Shown: one piece after another, positions 8,968 through 17,646 of the stretch
How the letters are laid out: each line of letters begins with the position of its first letter
Position numbering within the stretch: position 1 is the first letter of the stretch
Assembly: GCF_030490285.1 (NCBI RefSeq)
Contig: NZ_CP129884.1
Span: forward strand, 4,340,001 to 4,404,000
Source: Methylomonas montana
GTDB taxonomy: Bacteria > Pseudomonadota > Gammaproteobacteria > Methylococcales > Methylomonadaceae
Reading direction: 5' to 3'
DNA length: 64,000 nt
Translations under genes and position numbers: made by a program
The notes under the pieces: model-generated
Told to the model about the DNA's origin: nothing
The model's input: the letters and a program-made list of their open reading frames with translations, nothing else
The model's database searches: none

Positions 8968-9435
8968 ATGCATGTCGCAGAGTTGATGACTACCAAAGTA
9001 TTTACCGTGGAGCCACACGATCTGATCGATCGGGTGTTTTTTTTAATTCATTACGAGAAAATTCGTCATCTACCCGTGGTCGAAAAGGGCAAACTGGTCG
9101 GTATCGTCTCCGATCGTGATTTGTACAAGGCCTTGGGACCCAAAAGCAATTCCAACGCGGTGGAGACCAGTAAGGACAACACGCAACTGCATGTCGTCTC
9201 GCAAAAAGTCGTCCATATCATGCATCGCGGCGTTTACACCGTCACCCCGGAAACGCCCGCATCGGAAGCGGCGGCGATGATGGCCGAACATCGGGTCGGT
9301 GCGCTACCCGTGGTGGAAAAGGACAAATTGGTAGGTATTTTGTCAGCCACCGATATCCTCAGGGTATTTGCCAAGTTGGAACGCGCACACGAAAATTTGG
9401 AAAAACAGATCAAAGAAGGCGCCGCACACGGCTAA
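8968..9435 (+). CDS. Two-CBS-domain protein
   Basis: A 155-residue cytoplasmic protein made of a tandem CBS pair (Bateman module): first CBS from MHVAELMTTKVFTVEP to LVGIVSDRDLYKAL, second from VVHIMHRGVYTVTPETP to LVGILSATDILRVF. A short helical tail follows (LERAHENLEKQIKEG). CBS pairs bind adenine nucleotides or SAM and regulate a partner. GGGAGA precedes the ATG at good spacing. No partner domain is fused; the following gap holds only a decayed reading frame. Confidence 0.88.
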   Translation: MHVAELMTTKVFTVEPHDLIDRVFFLIHYEKIRHLPVVEKGKLVGIVSDRDLYKALGPKSNSNAVETSKDNTQLHVVSQKVVHIMHRGVYTVTPETPASEAAAMMAEHRVGALPVVEKDKLVGILSATDILRVFAKLERAHENLEKQIKEGAAHG

Positions 9436-9842
9436 AGGCCGACCTTAAATCGATCGCTACCATCAACCAGTTCGACGCGATCGTTTTGTTGATCGGAACA
9501 AATAAATTCAAAACCGATGCCGCCGGCTTATTGCCCATGTTAAAGGACGATAAGCCGGCGTTGTAGTCGGTTTCGGGGGTTAACTATCGCCGACAACGCC
9601 GGCGAATCGATCAAGCTCATCAAGCTCCGCGCCACCGATGTCGAAGGCGAGGCGAGCTATCAAATCGCCGTTCATGCCGATAAAAGCGCCGAACGTTTCC
9701 GGGTTTAATTTTTCGAAACTCGAGATCGGGTCGGTAGCCACCATTGCCCGGCGCTTATAGACCGGAAGAATCCCGTAGGGCACAATAAAGCCTATATAGA
9801 AAACTTATTGCCTCCTTTCCCATATCGGCAGCAAACAGACTG
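9436..9842. other. Gap with possible gene remnant
   Basis: About 400 bases without an intact gene. In the + strand a frame with no start codon reads FDAIVLLIGTNKFKT then DAAGLLPMLKDDKPAL and stops near 9566. It is weakly reminiscent of the DUF417/YkgB pattern (G..KF..EA.GI.P). A second frame, from about 9570 to 9708, reads IADNAGESIKLIKLRATDVE and stops. Both look protein-like but are short and broken, so this may be a decayed gene. A 67-codon minus-strand frame (9580-9783) overlaps them and was not called. Confidence 0.3.
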
Positions 9843-11057
9843 ATGATCAAAAAAATCGATGTTTCCGAGCTTTGCCCCGACATGTACATCCATGACCTCA
9901 ATTGCGGCTGGATGGAACACACGTTTTTGCGCAACAGTTTTTTGGTGAAAAATAGCAGCGAGATCGAAAAAATAATCGCTGCCGGCATACGCTACGTTTA
10001 CATCGATACCAGTCGCGGACTGGATATGCCGGAAGCGCTCAGCGCCGAAGAAGTGCATCAACAGTTGGAAGCCAAAATGCAGAGCCTGGGCCAAAGCCTG
10101 ACACCCACCGCTCCGAAACAGGTGGCCATGCCGGAAGAGCTGGTCAAGGCCCGGCGCATCTTTAGCGAAGCCAGCGCCATCGTGAATACCGTTCTGCTCG
10201 ATTGCCGGATGGGCAAACAAGTCGAAGTAGAAAAACTGGAACCCATCATTGCCTCCATTACCGGCTCGATTTTTCGTAACCCCGACGCCATCGTCAGCCT
10301 GCTGAAAATCAAACAGGCCGACAAATATACGTTTCAGCATTCGGTTGCGGTCAGCACGCTGTTGATTAGTTTCTGTCGGGCGATGGAGATCGATCGAGCC
10401 AGCATCGAACTGGTCGGCATAGGCGGATTGTTGCACGACATCGGCAAAATGAAAGTGCCGGAGCAGATTTTGAACAAACCCGGCAAGCTCAGCGAAACCG
10501 AGTTCGCCATCATGAAAAAGCATGTCGATTACGGTTGCACGCTTTTGGAAAATACCCCCGACTTATCGCCGATTTCGATCAGCATCGCCGCCGAACATCA
10601 CGAGCGGCATGACGGCAGCGGCTATCCTTTGGGAATCAAAGGGGACGCCATCAGCCTCTATGGCCAGATGGCCGCTATCGTCGATGTTTATGATGCACTG
10701 ACCTCCAATCGCGTTTATCACAGCGGCATGGAGCCAACGGAAGTGCTAAAGAAGATGCTGGAATGGAGCGAACATCACTTCAATACGCCGCTGGTCCACC
10801 ATTTCATCCGCACCATCGGCATTTATCCGGTCGGCACCCTGGTGCGTCTGGAAAGCGGTTATTTGGCGGTCGTGGTCGAGCAAAATCATGATGATTTGCT
10901 GCACCCCAAAGTCAGGTTGATCTTCAACAGCAAGACGCATAGCTACATTCCGCCTCGGGATTGCGACTTATCCAAAGCCGACGGCATAGACCGAATCGTC
11001 ACATTTGAAGCGCCCTCGCGCTGGCGTATCGATCCGGCTCGGCATCTTTTAGTCTGA
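9843..11057 (+). CDS. HD-GYP domain cyclic-di-GMP phosphodiesterase (DUF3391)
   Basis: A 404-residue cytoplasmic signalling enzyme. The N-terminal ~110 residues fit DUF3391 (IDVSELCPDMYIHDLNCGWM). The HD-GYP domain follows: HSVAVSTLLISFCRAM, the metal motif LLHDIGKMKVP, HHERHDGSGYP (GYP signature present), and VDVYDALTSNRVYH. All residues expected for an active di-iron phosphodiesterase appear present, so it should degrade c-di-GMP. The C-terminal ~100 residues form the usual small domain (YLAVVVEQNHDDLLHPKVRL). It is convergent with the BNR protein; an imperfect hairpin lies between them. Confidence 0.93.
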   Translation: MIKKIDVSELCPDMYIHDLNCGWMEHTFLRNSFLVKNSSEIEKIIAAGIRYVYIDTSRGLDMPEALSAEEVHQQLEAKMQSLGQSLTPTAPKQVAMPEELVKARRIFSEASAIVNTVLLDCRMGKQVEVEKLEPIIASITGSIFRNPDAIVSLLKIKQADKYTFQHSVAVSTLLISFCRAMEIDRASIELVGIGGLLHDIGKMKVPEQILNKPGKLSETEFAIMKKHVDYGCTLLENTPDLSPISISIAAEHHERHDGSGYPLGIKGDAISLYGQMAAIVDVYDALTSNRVYHSGMEPTEVLKKMLEWSEHHFNTPLVHHFIRTIGIYPVGTLVRLESGYLAVVVEQNHDDLLHPKVRLIFNSKTHSYIPPRDCDLSKADGIDRIVTFEAPSRWRIDPARHLLV

Positions 11058-11095
11058 ACGATCCGAATATTGGCTACAGTCGATAACCAATATCC

Positions 11096-12316
11096 CTACT
11101 CGACGGTTAAAGCCATCAGTCTCACTTTTTTATGTACCGGATCGGTCCAAGCCACATAGGCTTCTTTTCCCACGCGGACCATGCCCAGATATTTGCTGGG
11201 CCATTTCGGAAAGCCCCCTCGATAAACCGTGGTTTGCCGGCTAACCAAACCGCTTTTTGTCACCTTGGCAACCCGTAGCTCATCTTCTGGCCCATTGCGG
11301 CCGCGCCAGCTGACCAGAGCGGAACCGTCGTCCAGCATCAGAGCATTCGCATAACCGCTGGCATTGGCATCCAGTTCGATAGGCAGCTCAAAATGCGCGC
11401 CGCCGTCGTTGGAGAAAGCCGTTTTTACCCGACCTTTGCCGTCAGCGGCGGTAAACCAGGCGACGACTGTGCCGTGCGTCGCCATATCGACGGACTGCCC
11501 GTTACTGGGACAGCCGCCGATCACCCAGCCGTCGGCATGAACGCCGGCGATTCGCGGATTGCCGGCTGCTTGCCAGCGCACCGCGCTGATGTCACGGATT
11601 TCGCCGGCGGCATGGTCGCGATAGACCGTCACCAGCTGTTCGCCCTGCGCGTCGGTAAAGCTGCGGCAGCAGGAGCAGACATCGTTATCCAGAATAATCT
11701 CCGGGCTGGCGCGCCAGTTTTTGTCGACCACGGTCGCCATTAATTGGAATCGGTTGTCTTGTTTGTGCTCGGGACCATGGCCGGCGTTGCGCATGTCGGT
11801 CCAGACCAATGCTATCCTGGTATCCGGCAGGGCGGCCAAAGACATTTGTGCGTCGTAGATGCGCGCGGCATCGGCGTAGGGTTTTAATGGCGTACTCCAA
11901 GTTAGGCCGCCGTCGATCGATCTGGCCAGATAGATGTCCGCCGCGTAGCGGTCCGGCGCATCCTTGATATACGGCATCCAGGCCGCCGCCAGGCTGCCGT
12001 CGCTGAGCCCCAGCACCACCGGCGGATCGGCCAACTTACCGTCCACCTTGACCACGGTTAACGGCAGCGACCAGCCCTGTTTTTCCAGAATGGTGAACTT
12101 GGCGGTACTGGTTTCACCGTCGGCTTCCACCCAACTGACGATTAACTGCCCGTCTGCTGTTTGCGCGAGATGGTGTTGCTGGCTGATGCCGGTGGTCGGT
12201 AAGGATAATTCTCGCGCCGAAAACGGATGCGGCGGCTTGGCAAATGAAGCCTGGCCGTGCAAGCCGCATAGAAAAAGTCCGGCGACAAGTTTGGATAAAA
12301 TTCCGATATTATTCAT
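11096..12316 (-). CDS. Exported BNR/sialidase-like beta-propeller protein
   Basis: A 406-residue protein with a signal peptide (LVAGLFLCGLHGQASFA). Seen: Asp-box repeats such as SIDGGLTWSTP and SNDGGAHFELP, which indicate a sialidase-type six-bladed propeller. An unusual CSCC motif (NDVCSCCRSF) sits near residue 212. The Arg triad of true sialidases is not obvious, so glycosidase activity is uncertain. It lies downstream of the unit-1 TonB receptor on the same strand, with an inverted repeat between them, so it may be a periplasmic accessory factor for the same substrate. The Cys cluster could bind a metal (inference). Confidence 0.72.
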   Translation of the reverse strand: MNNIGILSKLVAGLFLCGLHGQASFAKPPHPFSARELSLPTTGISQQHHLAQTADGQLIVSWVEADGETSTAKFTILEKQGWSLPLTVVKVDGKLADPPVVLGLSDGSLAAAWMPYIKDAPDRYAADIYLARSIDGGLTWSTPLKPYADAARIYDAQMSLAALPDTRIALVWTDMRNAGHGPEHKQDNRFQLMATVVDKNWRASPEIILDNDVCSCCRSFTDAQGEQLVTVYRDHAAGEIRDISAVRWQAAGNPRIAGVHADGWVIGGCPSNGQSVDMATHGTVVAWFTAADGKGRVKTAFSNDGGAHFELPIELDANASGYANALMLDDGSALVSWRGRNGPEDELRVAKVTKSGLVSRQTTVYRGGFPKWPSKYLGMVRVGKEAYVAWTDPVHKKVRLMALTVE

Positions 12317-12390
12317 CGATTGACCTTGGGTCGGGTGAAAAAACTCATCTGATAATTTGGCTTAACAGTAATGCGGTTATGGATGGAAAT

Positions 12391-12419
12391 GCCTGCCCCC
12401 AGTCGGGATGAGGGCAGGC
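12391..12419 (-). promoter_or_regulatory. Strong hairpin between TonB receptor and BNR gene
   Basis: GCCTGCCC and GGGCAGGC form a perfect 8-bp stem with a 13-base loop. No T-run follows on the transcribed strand, so it is not a classical terminator. It may be a processing or attenuation point that separates receptor expression from the downstream BNR gene. Confidence 0.45.
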
Positions 12420-12430
12420 TGCTATGCCGA

Positions 12431-14959
12431 TTAGTATTCCACCCGAATCGAGCCTATCGCCGTGACCGGTGCGCCGGGATAGACACCCAAGGCCGGGGCA
12501 ACGTTGGAATCGGGATCGGTGGATTCGTAGTAGCGTTTATCCAGCAGATTGCGAATATTGAATTGCGCGGTGACCCGCGATCCACCGACTTTCTGCTTGT
12601 AAGCCACGAAGGCATCCATCCTGACATAACCCGGCATCTGAAAGGTATTGGTGTTATCCCCCTCGCGCGCGCCGGCGGCAACGCCACCAACGCCTGCGCT
12701 GAAACCATCCCGAGCCGCATAGCCGTTCATGTCGTACTTGAGCCATAGGCTGCCGGAATGCTCCGGCACGTTGTTCAGGCGATTGCCTTGGGTGCCGCCG
12801 CTGTAATCCTTGATGATGCGCGCGTCGGTAAAGGCATAGCTGCCGATCAGGCTGAAATGGTTGCTGAGATAGCCGGTCATATCCAGCTCTATGCCCTGGC
12901 TGCGTTGCAGGTTGGCGATTTTGTCGAAAGGATCGGCTGTACTCAGATCGTTGACCAGAATGTTGTCCTTGCTCAAATGATAATAGGCCAAGGTAGCCAG
13001 CAGCCGCTGATCGAACAACTGGGTCTTGATGCCCGCCTCGAATTGCTCGCCAATTTGCGGATCGAAGGTCTTACCATCGGCGGATGGCGCATTGTTGGCG
13101 CCGAACGAGGTAGTCCAGTTGCCGTACAGGCTCAGTTCATCCATCGCTTCGTAGAGTATTCCCACTTTCGGACTGAAACCTTGATCTTCCTTTTTGAACT
13201 CGTTCACTCGCCCGGCGGCGTCGGAAAAATTAAAGCCATTACCGCGGCCGGTTTCGGTCCAGTCGTAACGGCCGCCGCCCATGATGTGTAACTTGTCCCA
13301 GAAAGTGGTTTGGTCTTGAAAATAAACCCCATACCAGCTGTTGAAGAGCTTGGCGCGATTGCCAATCCCGCCGTTGGCAGGCGAGCCGAAGGTATTGGAA
13401 GTCAGCAATGAATTATCGAACGCGGCCCGCGAAATGCCGTAGCTGGGATATGGGTTATAAATATTGATTGCCAGAGCAGGGTCGGCTTCCTTCCATTTGC
13501 CGTTGCCGCCATAGGAGTCGAAGCTGCGGTAATAATCAAAGCCAAGCAGCACATCATGCTTGAGGTCGCCGGTGCGAAATTTGCCGGTGAGGTCCAGGTT
13601 GGTCGCGTAATGCTCCTGCTCGCTGGTTTGTTGAAAGATATTGCGCTGCATCAGTCCGGTGGTTTGATTCAACGCCGCAGCGGCATTGAACGCTGGCGCC
13701 GGATTGACGAACGTGGTCGTACCGTCCGATAGGCTGGCCAGGAAGCGGTTGTGTATCGCCCAGTCGTCATTGAAGCGATGATTGATTTCGGAACCGATTT
13801 TGACGCTGGATTGTTCGCCGAGCGGCGTGTTCGGATCGCCCAGATTGCGGCTGATTGGAATCGCCGCGGGACGGTTACCGATGAAGGGGATGCCAAAATC
13901 GGCCGGCGCGGTTTTTTCGGTGCCTTCGATATCGATCGTTACGTCGGTGGCAGCGCTGGGCAGCCAGGTAATGCTGGGGTTGAATACCATCCGGTCCACG
14001 GATACGAAATCCCGGAACGAATCATTGCTTTGATAGGCGCCGGAAAAACGGTATACCAAGGATTTGTCGTCGGTCAGCGGACCGCCGGCATCCCATTGCG
14101 TGCGGTACAAATCGTAAGAACCGAACTGCTGCTCCAGAGAATAGTAAGGCGTATCCAGACCTTTTTTGGTGGTGAGGCTGATCAGGCCGCCCGGCTCGGT
14201 GCGGCCGTAAAGCTGTGCAGGACCCTTGAGCACTTCGATGTTTTCCAGATTGGCCGAGTCCAGGTCGCCGAAAGTACCTTCGCTCATCAACAAGCCGTTT
14301 CGATAAATATTACCGGTTCTGAAGCCGCGAACGATATAGCCGACGCTGCTGCCCAGCGAAGGTTGGGCCCGCACGCCGCTGACGTTTTCCAAGGCATCCT
14401 TGACCCGCGAGGATTTCTGATCATCCATCACGGCTCTTGCTATGACCTGAATCGAAGTTGGGGTTTCGATGATGGGCGTATTGGTCTTGGTGGCGGCAAA
14501 CGCCTTGGTCGTCGCATAGTCCTTGCTGTAAGGGTCAGCGGCATCACTGTACGCGCGATCGCCGGACACGGTTACCGCCGACAGCGTTGAGACATCGGCT
14601 TGCGAGTCAGGCGATTTTTGCAATGTTATCGTGCCGTTTGCCGTGGTACGGGTGACGATTCCCGTGCCAATCAACAGCTTTTGCAAGGCTTGCTGTGTGG
14701 TGTATTGGCCGGAAACGCCCGGCGATTTAAGGCCGGCCGTCAGGTCGGCCGGATAGCTGAGTTGGATATTGGCGGTATCGGCATAGGCATTCAGCGCGCT
14801 GCCCAGCGCTTGCGGCGGGATATTGAAGGCGATGTTTTGCTCGGCGGCGATCACGATGGGCGTACCGAGCGCCGAGATCATAGCCACCGACAAAGGGCAG
14901 AGCTTGATGGACATATGCCGGTTGCCGATAGAGGTTTTGCGGGATGAACGAGGTGCCAT
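12431..14959 (-). CDS. TonB-dependent siderophore receptor with STN signalling domain (unit 1)
   Basis: About 842 residues. After a signal region (LCPLSVAMISALGTPIVIAA) comes an STN domain (FNIPPQALGSALNAYADTA), a TonB box-like LSAVTVSG, a plug (IETPTSIQVIARAVMDDQ; EVLKGPAQLYGRTEPGGLI) and a 22-strand-type barrel that ends in the aromatic VEY. The start is taken at ATG 14959, which has GGAG upstream; the frame is open to 15010. It would import a ferric siderophore or similar chelate and signal to the FecR upstream. Gene order sigma, FecR, receptor matches Fec-type cell-surface signalling. Confidence 0.93.
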   Translation of the reverse strand: MAPRSSRKTSIGNRHMSIKLCPLSVAMISALGTPIVIAAEQNIAFNIPPQALGSALNAYADTANIQLSYPADLTAGLKSPGVSGQYTTQQALQKLLIGTGIVTRTTANGTITLQKSPDSQADVSTLSAVTVSGDRAYSDAADPYSKDYATTKAFAATKTNTPIIETPTSIQVIARAVMDDQKSSRVKDALENVSGVRAQPSLGSSVGYIVRGFRTGNIYRNGLLMSEGTFGDLDSANLENIEVLKGPAQLYGRTEPGGLISLTTKKGLDTPYYSLEQQFGSYDLYRTQWDAGGPLTDDKSLVYRFSGAYQSNDSFRDFVSVDRMVFNPSITWLPSAATDVTIDIEGTEKTAPADFGIPFIGNRPAAIPISRNLGDPNTPLGEQSSVKIGSEINHRFNDDWAIHNRFLASLSDGTTTFVNPAPAFNAAAALNQTTGLMQRNIFQQTSEQEHYATNLDLTGKFRTGDLKHDVLLGFDYYRSFDSYGGNGKWKEADPALAINIYNPYPSYGISRAAFDNSLLTSNTFGSPANGGIGNRAKLFNSWYGVYFQDQTTFWDKLHIMGGGRYDWTETGRGNGFNFSDAAGRVNEFKKEDQGFSPKVGILYEAMDELSLYGNWTTSFGANNAPSADGKTFDPQIGEQFEAGIKTQLFDQRLLATLAYYHLSKDNILVNDLSTADPFDKIANLQRSQGIELDMTGYLSNHFSLIGSYAFTDARIIKDYSGGTQGNRLNNVPEHSGSLWLKYDMNGYAARDGFSAGVGGVAAGAREGDNTNTFQMPGYVRMDAFVAYKQKVGGSRVTAQFNIRNLLDKRYYESTDPDSNVAPALGVYPGAPVTAIGSIRVEY

Positions 14960-15118
14960 TAACTTCTCCATTGCTGATATGAAACGTGTCCCTAAACCTT
15001 GGGGTTGCAATGGAGACGGGCGACTAGAATTTTTCCTCAGCTTGGACGGAAATTTTTTTATTTGATCGAATTGGCAATGGGCGTGATGGTTATAAAATCG
15101 TAGCGATTTTTGGATAAA

Positions 15119-16096
15119 TCAACTTATCACCACCAGCCATGGTGTGATCTTATAAATTCGGATCGGCAAGGTTTGTTGCAGCGACTCCAGCGCCTTGTCG
15201 GTATCGGCGATATCGAAACGGCCGCTGATTTTCAGGTTTTTTAAAGATTCATTCTTGATCAGCACACTCCCGCGCCGATAACGACCAAGCTCGGCAACGA
15301 CTTCGCTTAGCGGCGTATTGTCGAATAAGGCATTGCCTTTCATCCAGGCCGTGGCGCTGTTAAACGACACTTGACGTACTTCGCTGCTGCGCTCGGCATC
15401 GACGGTGATGCTGTCATTGGCGTTCAATATCGCCGGATTTTGCCGGTTGCGGCTGACTTCCACCATGCCGCTAACGACCGTGACGCTGTCGCTGCCGGCA
15501 TCTTCCCTGACGACAAACCGAGTGCCAAGCACCTTGGTATTGCTGTAATGCCCTTCCACCAGAAACGGATGCTGAACATCGCGTTGCACCTCGAAGAAGG
15601 CTTCGCCGTGCGTCAGCTGAATCTGGCGTAGACCGTTGCGTAAATTGACGTTGATGGCGCTGGCCGAATTCAGCGTCACCTGGCTGCCATCCGCCAAATG
15701 TACGGTCTTGATCTCTCCGACGCCGGTGCAGTAATCGGTCTGCCAGCAGTCTAAGGTCGGCCGATAAACGACAGCAATCAGTACGATACAGGCCGCAATG
15801 GCCAGCAACGGTTTCACGATACGCCGGCTACGGGAATACCGCCCTGGCAGCACGGCTTGGGTCTGCGGTGACAATCCGGTCGCGGCGAGTGTCTGGCTAA
15901 AATAGATGTCATCCCAAAAGGCGGCGGTGTCATCATAGGCCGGACGATGCGCCGGATTGGCCAGACACCAAACCTGAAACTGCCTGCGTTCCGCCGCCGT
16001 TACCGTATCGGCGCGCAGGCGCACAAACCAGGTCATGGCTTGTTCGGCAATGGCGTCCGGGTCGGTTGACGCAGATGAAGAGGCGTTTTCAGTCAT
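15119..16096 (-). CDS. FecR-family anti-sigma regulator (unit 1)
   Basis: A 325-residue single-pass inner-membrane regulator. Seen: an N-terminal DUF4880 anti-sigma region (AMTWFVRLRADTVTAAERRQ then FQVWCLANPAHRPAYDD), one membrane helix (LLAIAACIVLIAVVY), and a periplasmic FecR domain (VHLADGSQVTLNSASAINVN; EAFFEVQRDVQHPFLVEGH) plus a C-terminal STN-like segment. It should hold or activate the ECF sigma factor encoded just upstream, depending on receptor occupancy. It lies 71 bases after the sigma gene. Confidence 0.92.
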   Translation of the reverse strand: MTENASSSASTDPDAIAEQAMTWFVRLRADTVTAAERRQFQVWCLANPAHRPAYDDTAAFWDDIYFSQTLAATGLSPQTQAVLPGRYSRSRRIVKPLLAIAACIVLIAVVYRPTLDCWQTDYCTGVGEIKTVHLADGSQVTLNSASAINVNLRNGLRQIQLTHGEAFFEVQRDVQHPFLVEGHYSNTKVLGTRFVVREDAGSDSVTVVSGMVEVSRNRQNPAILNANDSITVDAERSSEVRQVSFNSATAWMKGNALFDNTPLSEVVAELGRYRRGSVLIKNESLKNLKISGRFDIADTDKALESLQQTLPIRIYKITPWLVVIS

Positions 16097-16167
16097 GGGG
16101 CATTATAAATCGGCAACCGCGCAAAACGGCGGGAATATCGATAAGACGTTTAATGCCCTAAAACACC

Positions 16168-16680
16168 TCAGTTAGACTGATAAGGACGGCTAGAATGCTC
16201 GCCTAAGCGATTGCGGCAATGCATCAAACCCTTGACGATGTGTTTTTCCACCGCGCTTTCGGAAATATCCAGTAGCCGCGCCACCTCCCGATAGCTCATG
16301 CCGCGAATCTTGTGGAGAATAAAGATGTCGCGGCTGCGCGGCGATAACTCGTCTATGGCCTGATAGAGTAACGTTCGCCATTGTTGGTCGGCTATCTCGC
16401 TTTCCGCGCCTGCATGTTCGGGTTCTTCGTCCAGTTGCGCGACCTGCTGGTGGCGTTCGACGATTTTATGGTGACGTAGATGATCTAGCGCCAGGTTGCT
16501 GGCGGTGCGGTATAAGAAGCCGCGCGGATGCTCGATACCAATCGCGGCGCTACGCGTCAGGATGATGTAACTTTCCTGAACCAGATCCTGCGCGGTTTCC
16601 GGACATTTGACGATGCGTAGCAAATGATGCAATAACGCCTTGTGGTGCATCTGATACAGCGTACTAATATCCAGGCTCAT
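16168..16680 (-). CDS. FecI-like ECF RNA polymerase sigma factor (unit 1)
   Basis: A 170-residue ECF sigma factor. Region 2: TAQDLVQESYIILTR and GFLYRTASNLALDHLRHHK; region 4: LSPRSRDIFILHKIRGMSYR followed by EVARLLDISESAVEKHIVKG. This is the FecI class, which drives transcription of a TonB receptor operon when signalled through FecR. It is divergent from the unit-2 sigma gene across about 360 bases, so their regulation may be linked. Confidence 0.93.
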   Translation of the reverse strand: MSLDISTLYQMHHKALLHHLLRIVKCPETAQDLVQESYIILTRSAAIGIEHPRGFLYRTASNLALDHLRHHKIVERHQQVAQLDEEPEHAGAESEIADQQWRTLLYQAIDELSPRSRDIFILHKIRGMSYREVARLLDISESAVEKHIVKGLMHCRNRLGEHSSRPYQSN

Positions 16681-17039
16681 GCTGCGCGCTTGCTCTATTG
16701 CCGTGTGTTGGGAACTAAAAACACAGCCAGATTCATGCCAGCCAAAAGCTTACTTCCTCGCCTAAACCCTGTTCGCGACTGAAAGCCCTGCGGTCCAGGC
16801 CGGCGACGCCCCCCTGGCGATAACTATCACGCTTTCAATCCGCACCGAACGCCAACCTGCCGCATTTCATGGCTACGGAAAATAGGCGATATGACGCATT
16901 CAATACGGCATATCGCCTAACTTTTCATCGCGACGCTTGCCTACATACCGCTCTAGGTCTGCTCCAAAACCGATAACGACTGCCGTACAGAGTGGCGTTG
17001 GCTTGCTGGTCTGCAATTTGCTGAAGAGTCGATTCTTGA
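16681..17039. promoter_or_regulatory. Divergent sigma-factor control region with inverted repeat
   Basis: This 359-base gap separates two divergent ECF sigma genes. It contains a perfect 10-bp inverted repeat, AGGCGATATG and CATATCGCCT, at 16884-16918 (spacer 15), a candidate operator or RNA hairpin. I see no clear 19-bp Fur box by eye. The rest contains no protein-like frame. Confidence 0.5.
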
Positions 17040-17564
17040 ATGTCTTTATTCCCGCGGATGACCACCACCGGCAAACACCATTTGTTGACAGCTTTTTTAA
17101 GTCATCAACACGAACTGCTGCAATTTTTGACTTATAAAGTCAGTTGCGCGGAAACGGCCGCCGATTTGATTCAAGAGACTTATCTGCGCGTGGCCCGCCA
17201 CCCCGGCGATGGCGAGATCGTCAACCTGCGCGCCTTCGTGTTCCGGATTGCCGATAATCTAGCTTTGGATCATTTACGCAGCATGACCCGACGCGATAAG
17301 CGCGACGGCGGCTCGCTCAGCGAGGAAATTGTTTGTCAGCAAGCGGAACCCGACCGCATCCTGGCCGGGCAACAACAAATGGAATTGTTCGAAAACTTTA
17401 TATACGCGTTACCGCCGCAGTGCCGCACCGTGTTTTTGCTATGTCGAGTGGACGGCAAAAGTTACTCGGAAATTGCCGCCGAGTTGAATATTTCACCGCG
17501 CACGGTGGAAAGTCACATGCACAAGGCCTTGAAACTGCTGAAACAACGCATCGAATTGTGTTGA
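17040..17564 (+). CDS. FecI-like ECF RNA polymerase sigma factor (unit 2)
   Basis: A 174-residue ECF sigma factor. Region 2: TAADLIQETYLRVARHPGDG and AFVFRIADNLALDHLRSMTR; region 4: LPPQCRTVFLLCRVDGKSYS then EIAAELNISPRTVESHMHKA. The start may be ATG 17040 or ATG 17058; neither has a good Shine-Dalgarno, and the shorter form would be 168 residues. FecR follows after about 80 bases. It should direct transcription of the unit-2 receptor. Confidence 0.92.
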   Translation: MSLFPRMTTTGKHHLLTAFLSHQHELLQFLTYKVSCAETAADLIQETYLRVARHPGDGEIVNLRAFVFRIADNLALDHLRSMTRRDKRDGGSLSEEIVCQQAEPDRILAGQQQMELFENFIYALPPQCRTVFLLCRVDGKSYSEIAAELNISPRTVESHMHKALKLLKQRIELC

Positions 17565-17646
17565 TTCACCCCCTATGAATCATCTTACCCAGCTGTTTAA
17601 AACGTGGCATCATGGCTGCTCGCGCTTAATGGTTTGATCTTTTTTC

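Noticed and set aside
9792-10523. A 243-codon minus-strand frame opposite the HD-GYP gene
   Set aside because: Shadow frame; the + strand has complete HD-GYP motifs.
13751-14590. A 279-codon plus-strand frame opposite the unit-1 receptor
   Set aside because: Antisense shadow of a well-supported TonB receptor; no ribosome site and no recognisable motif.
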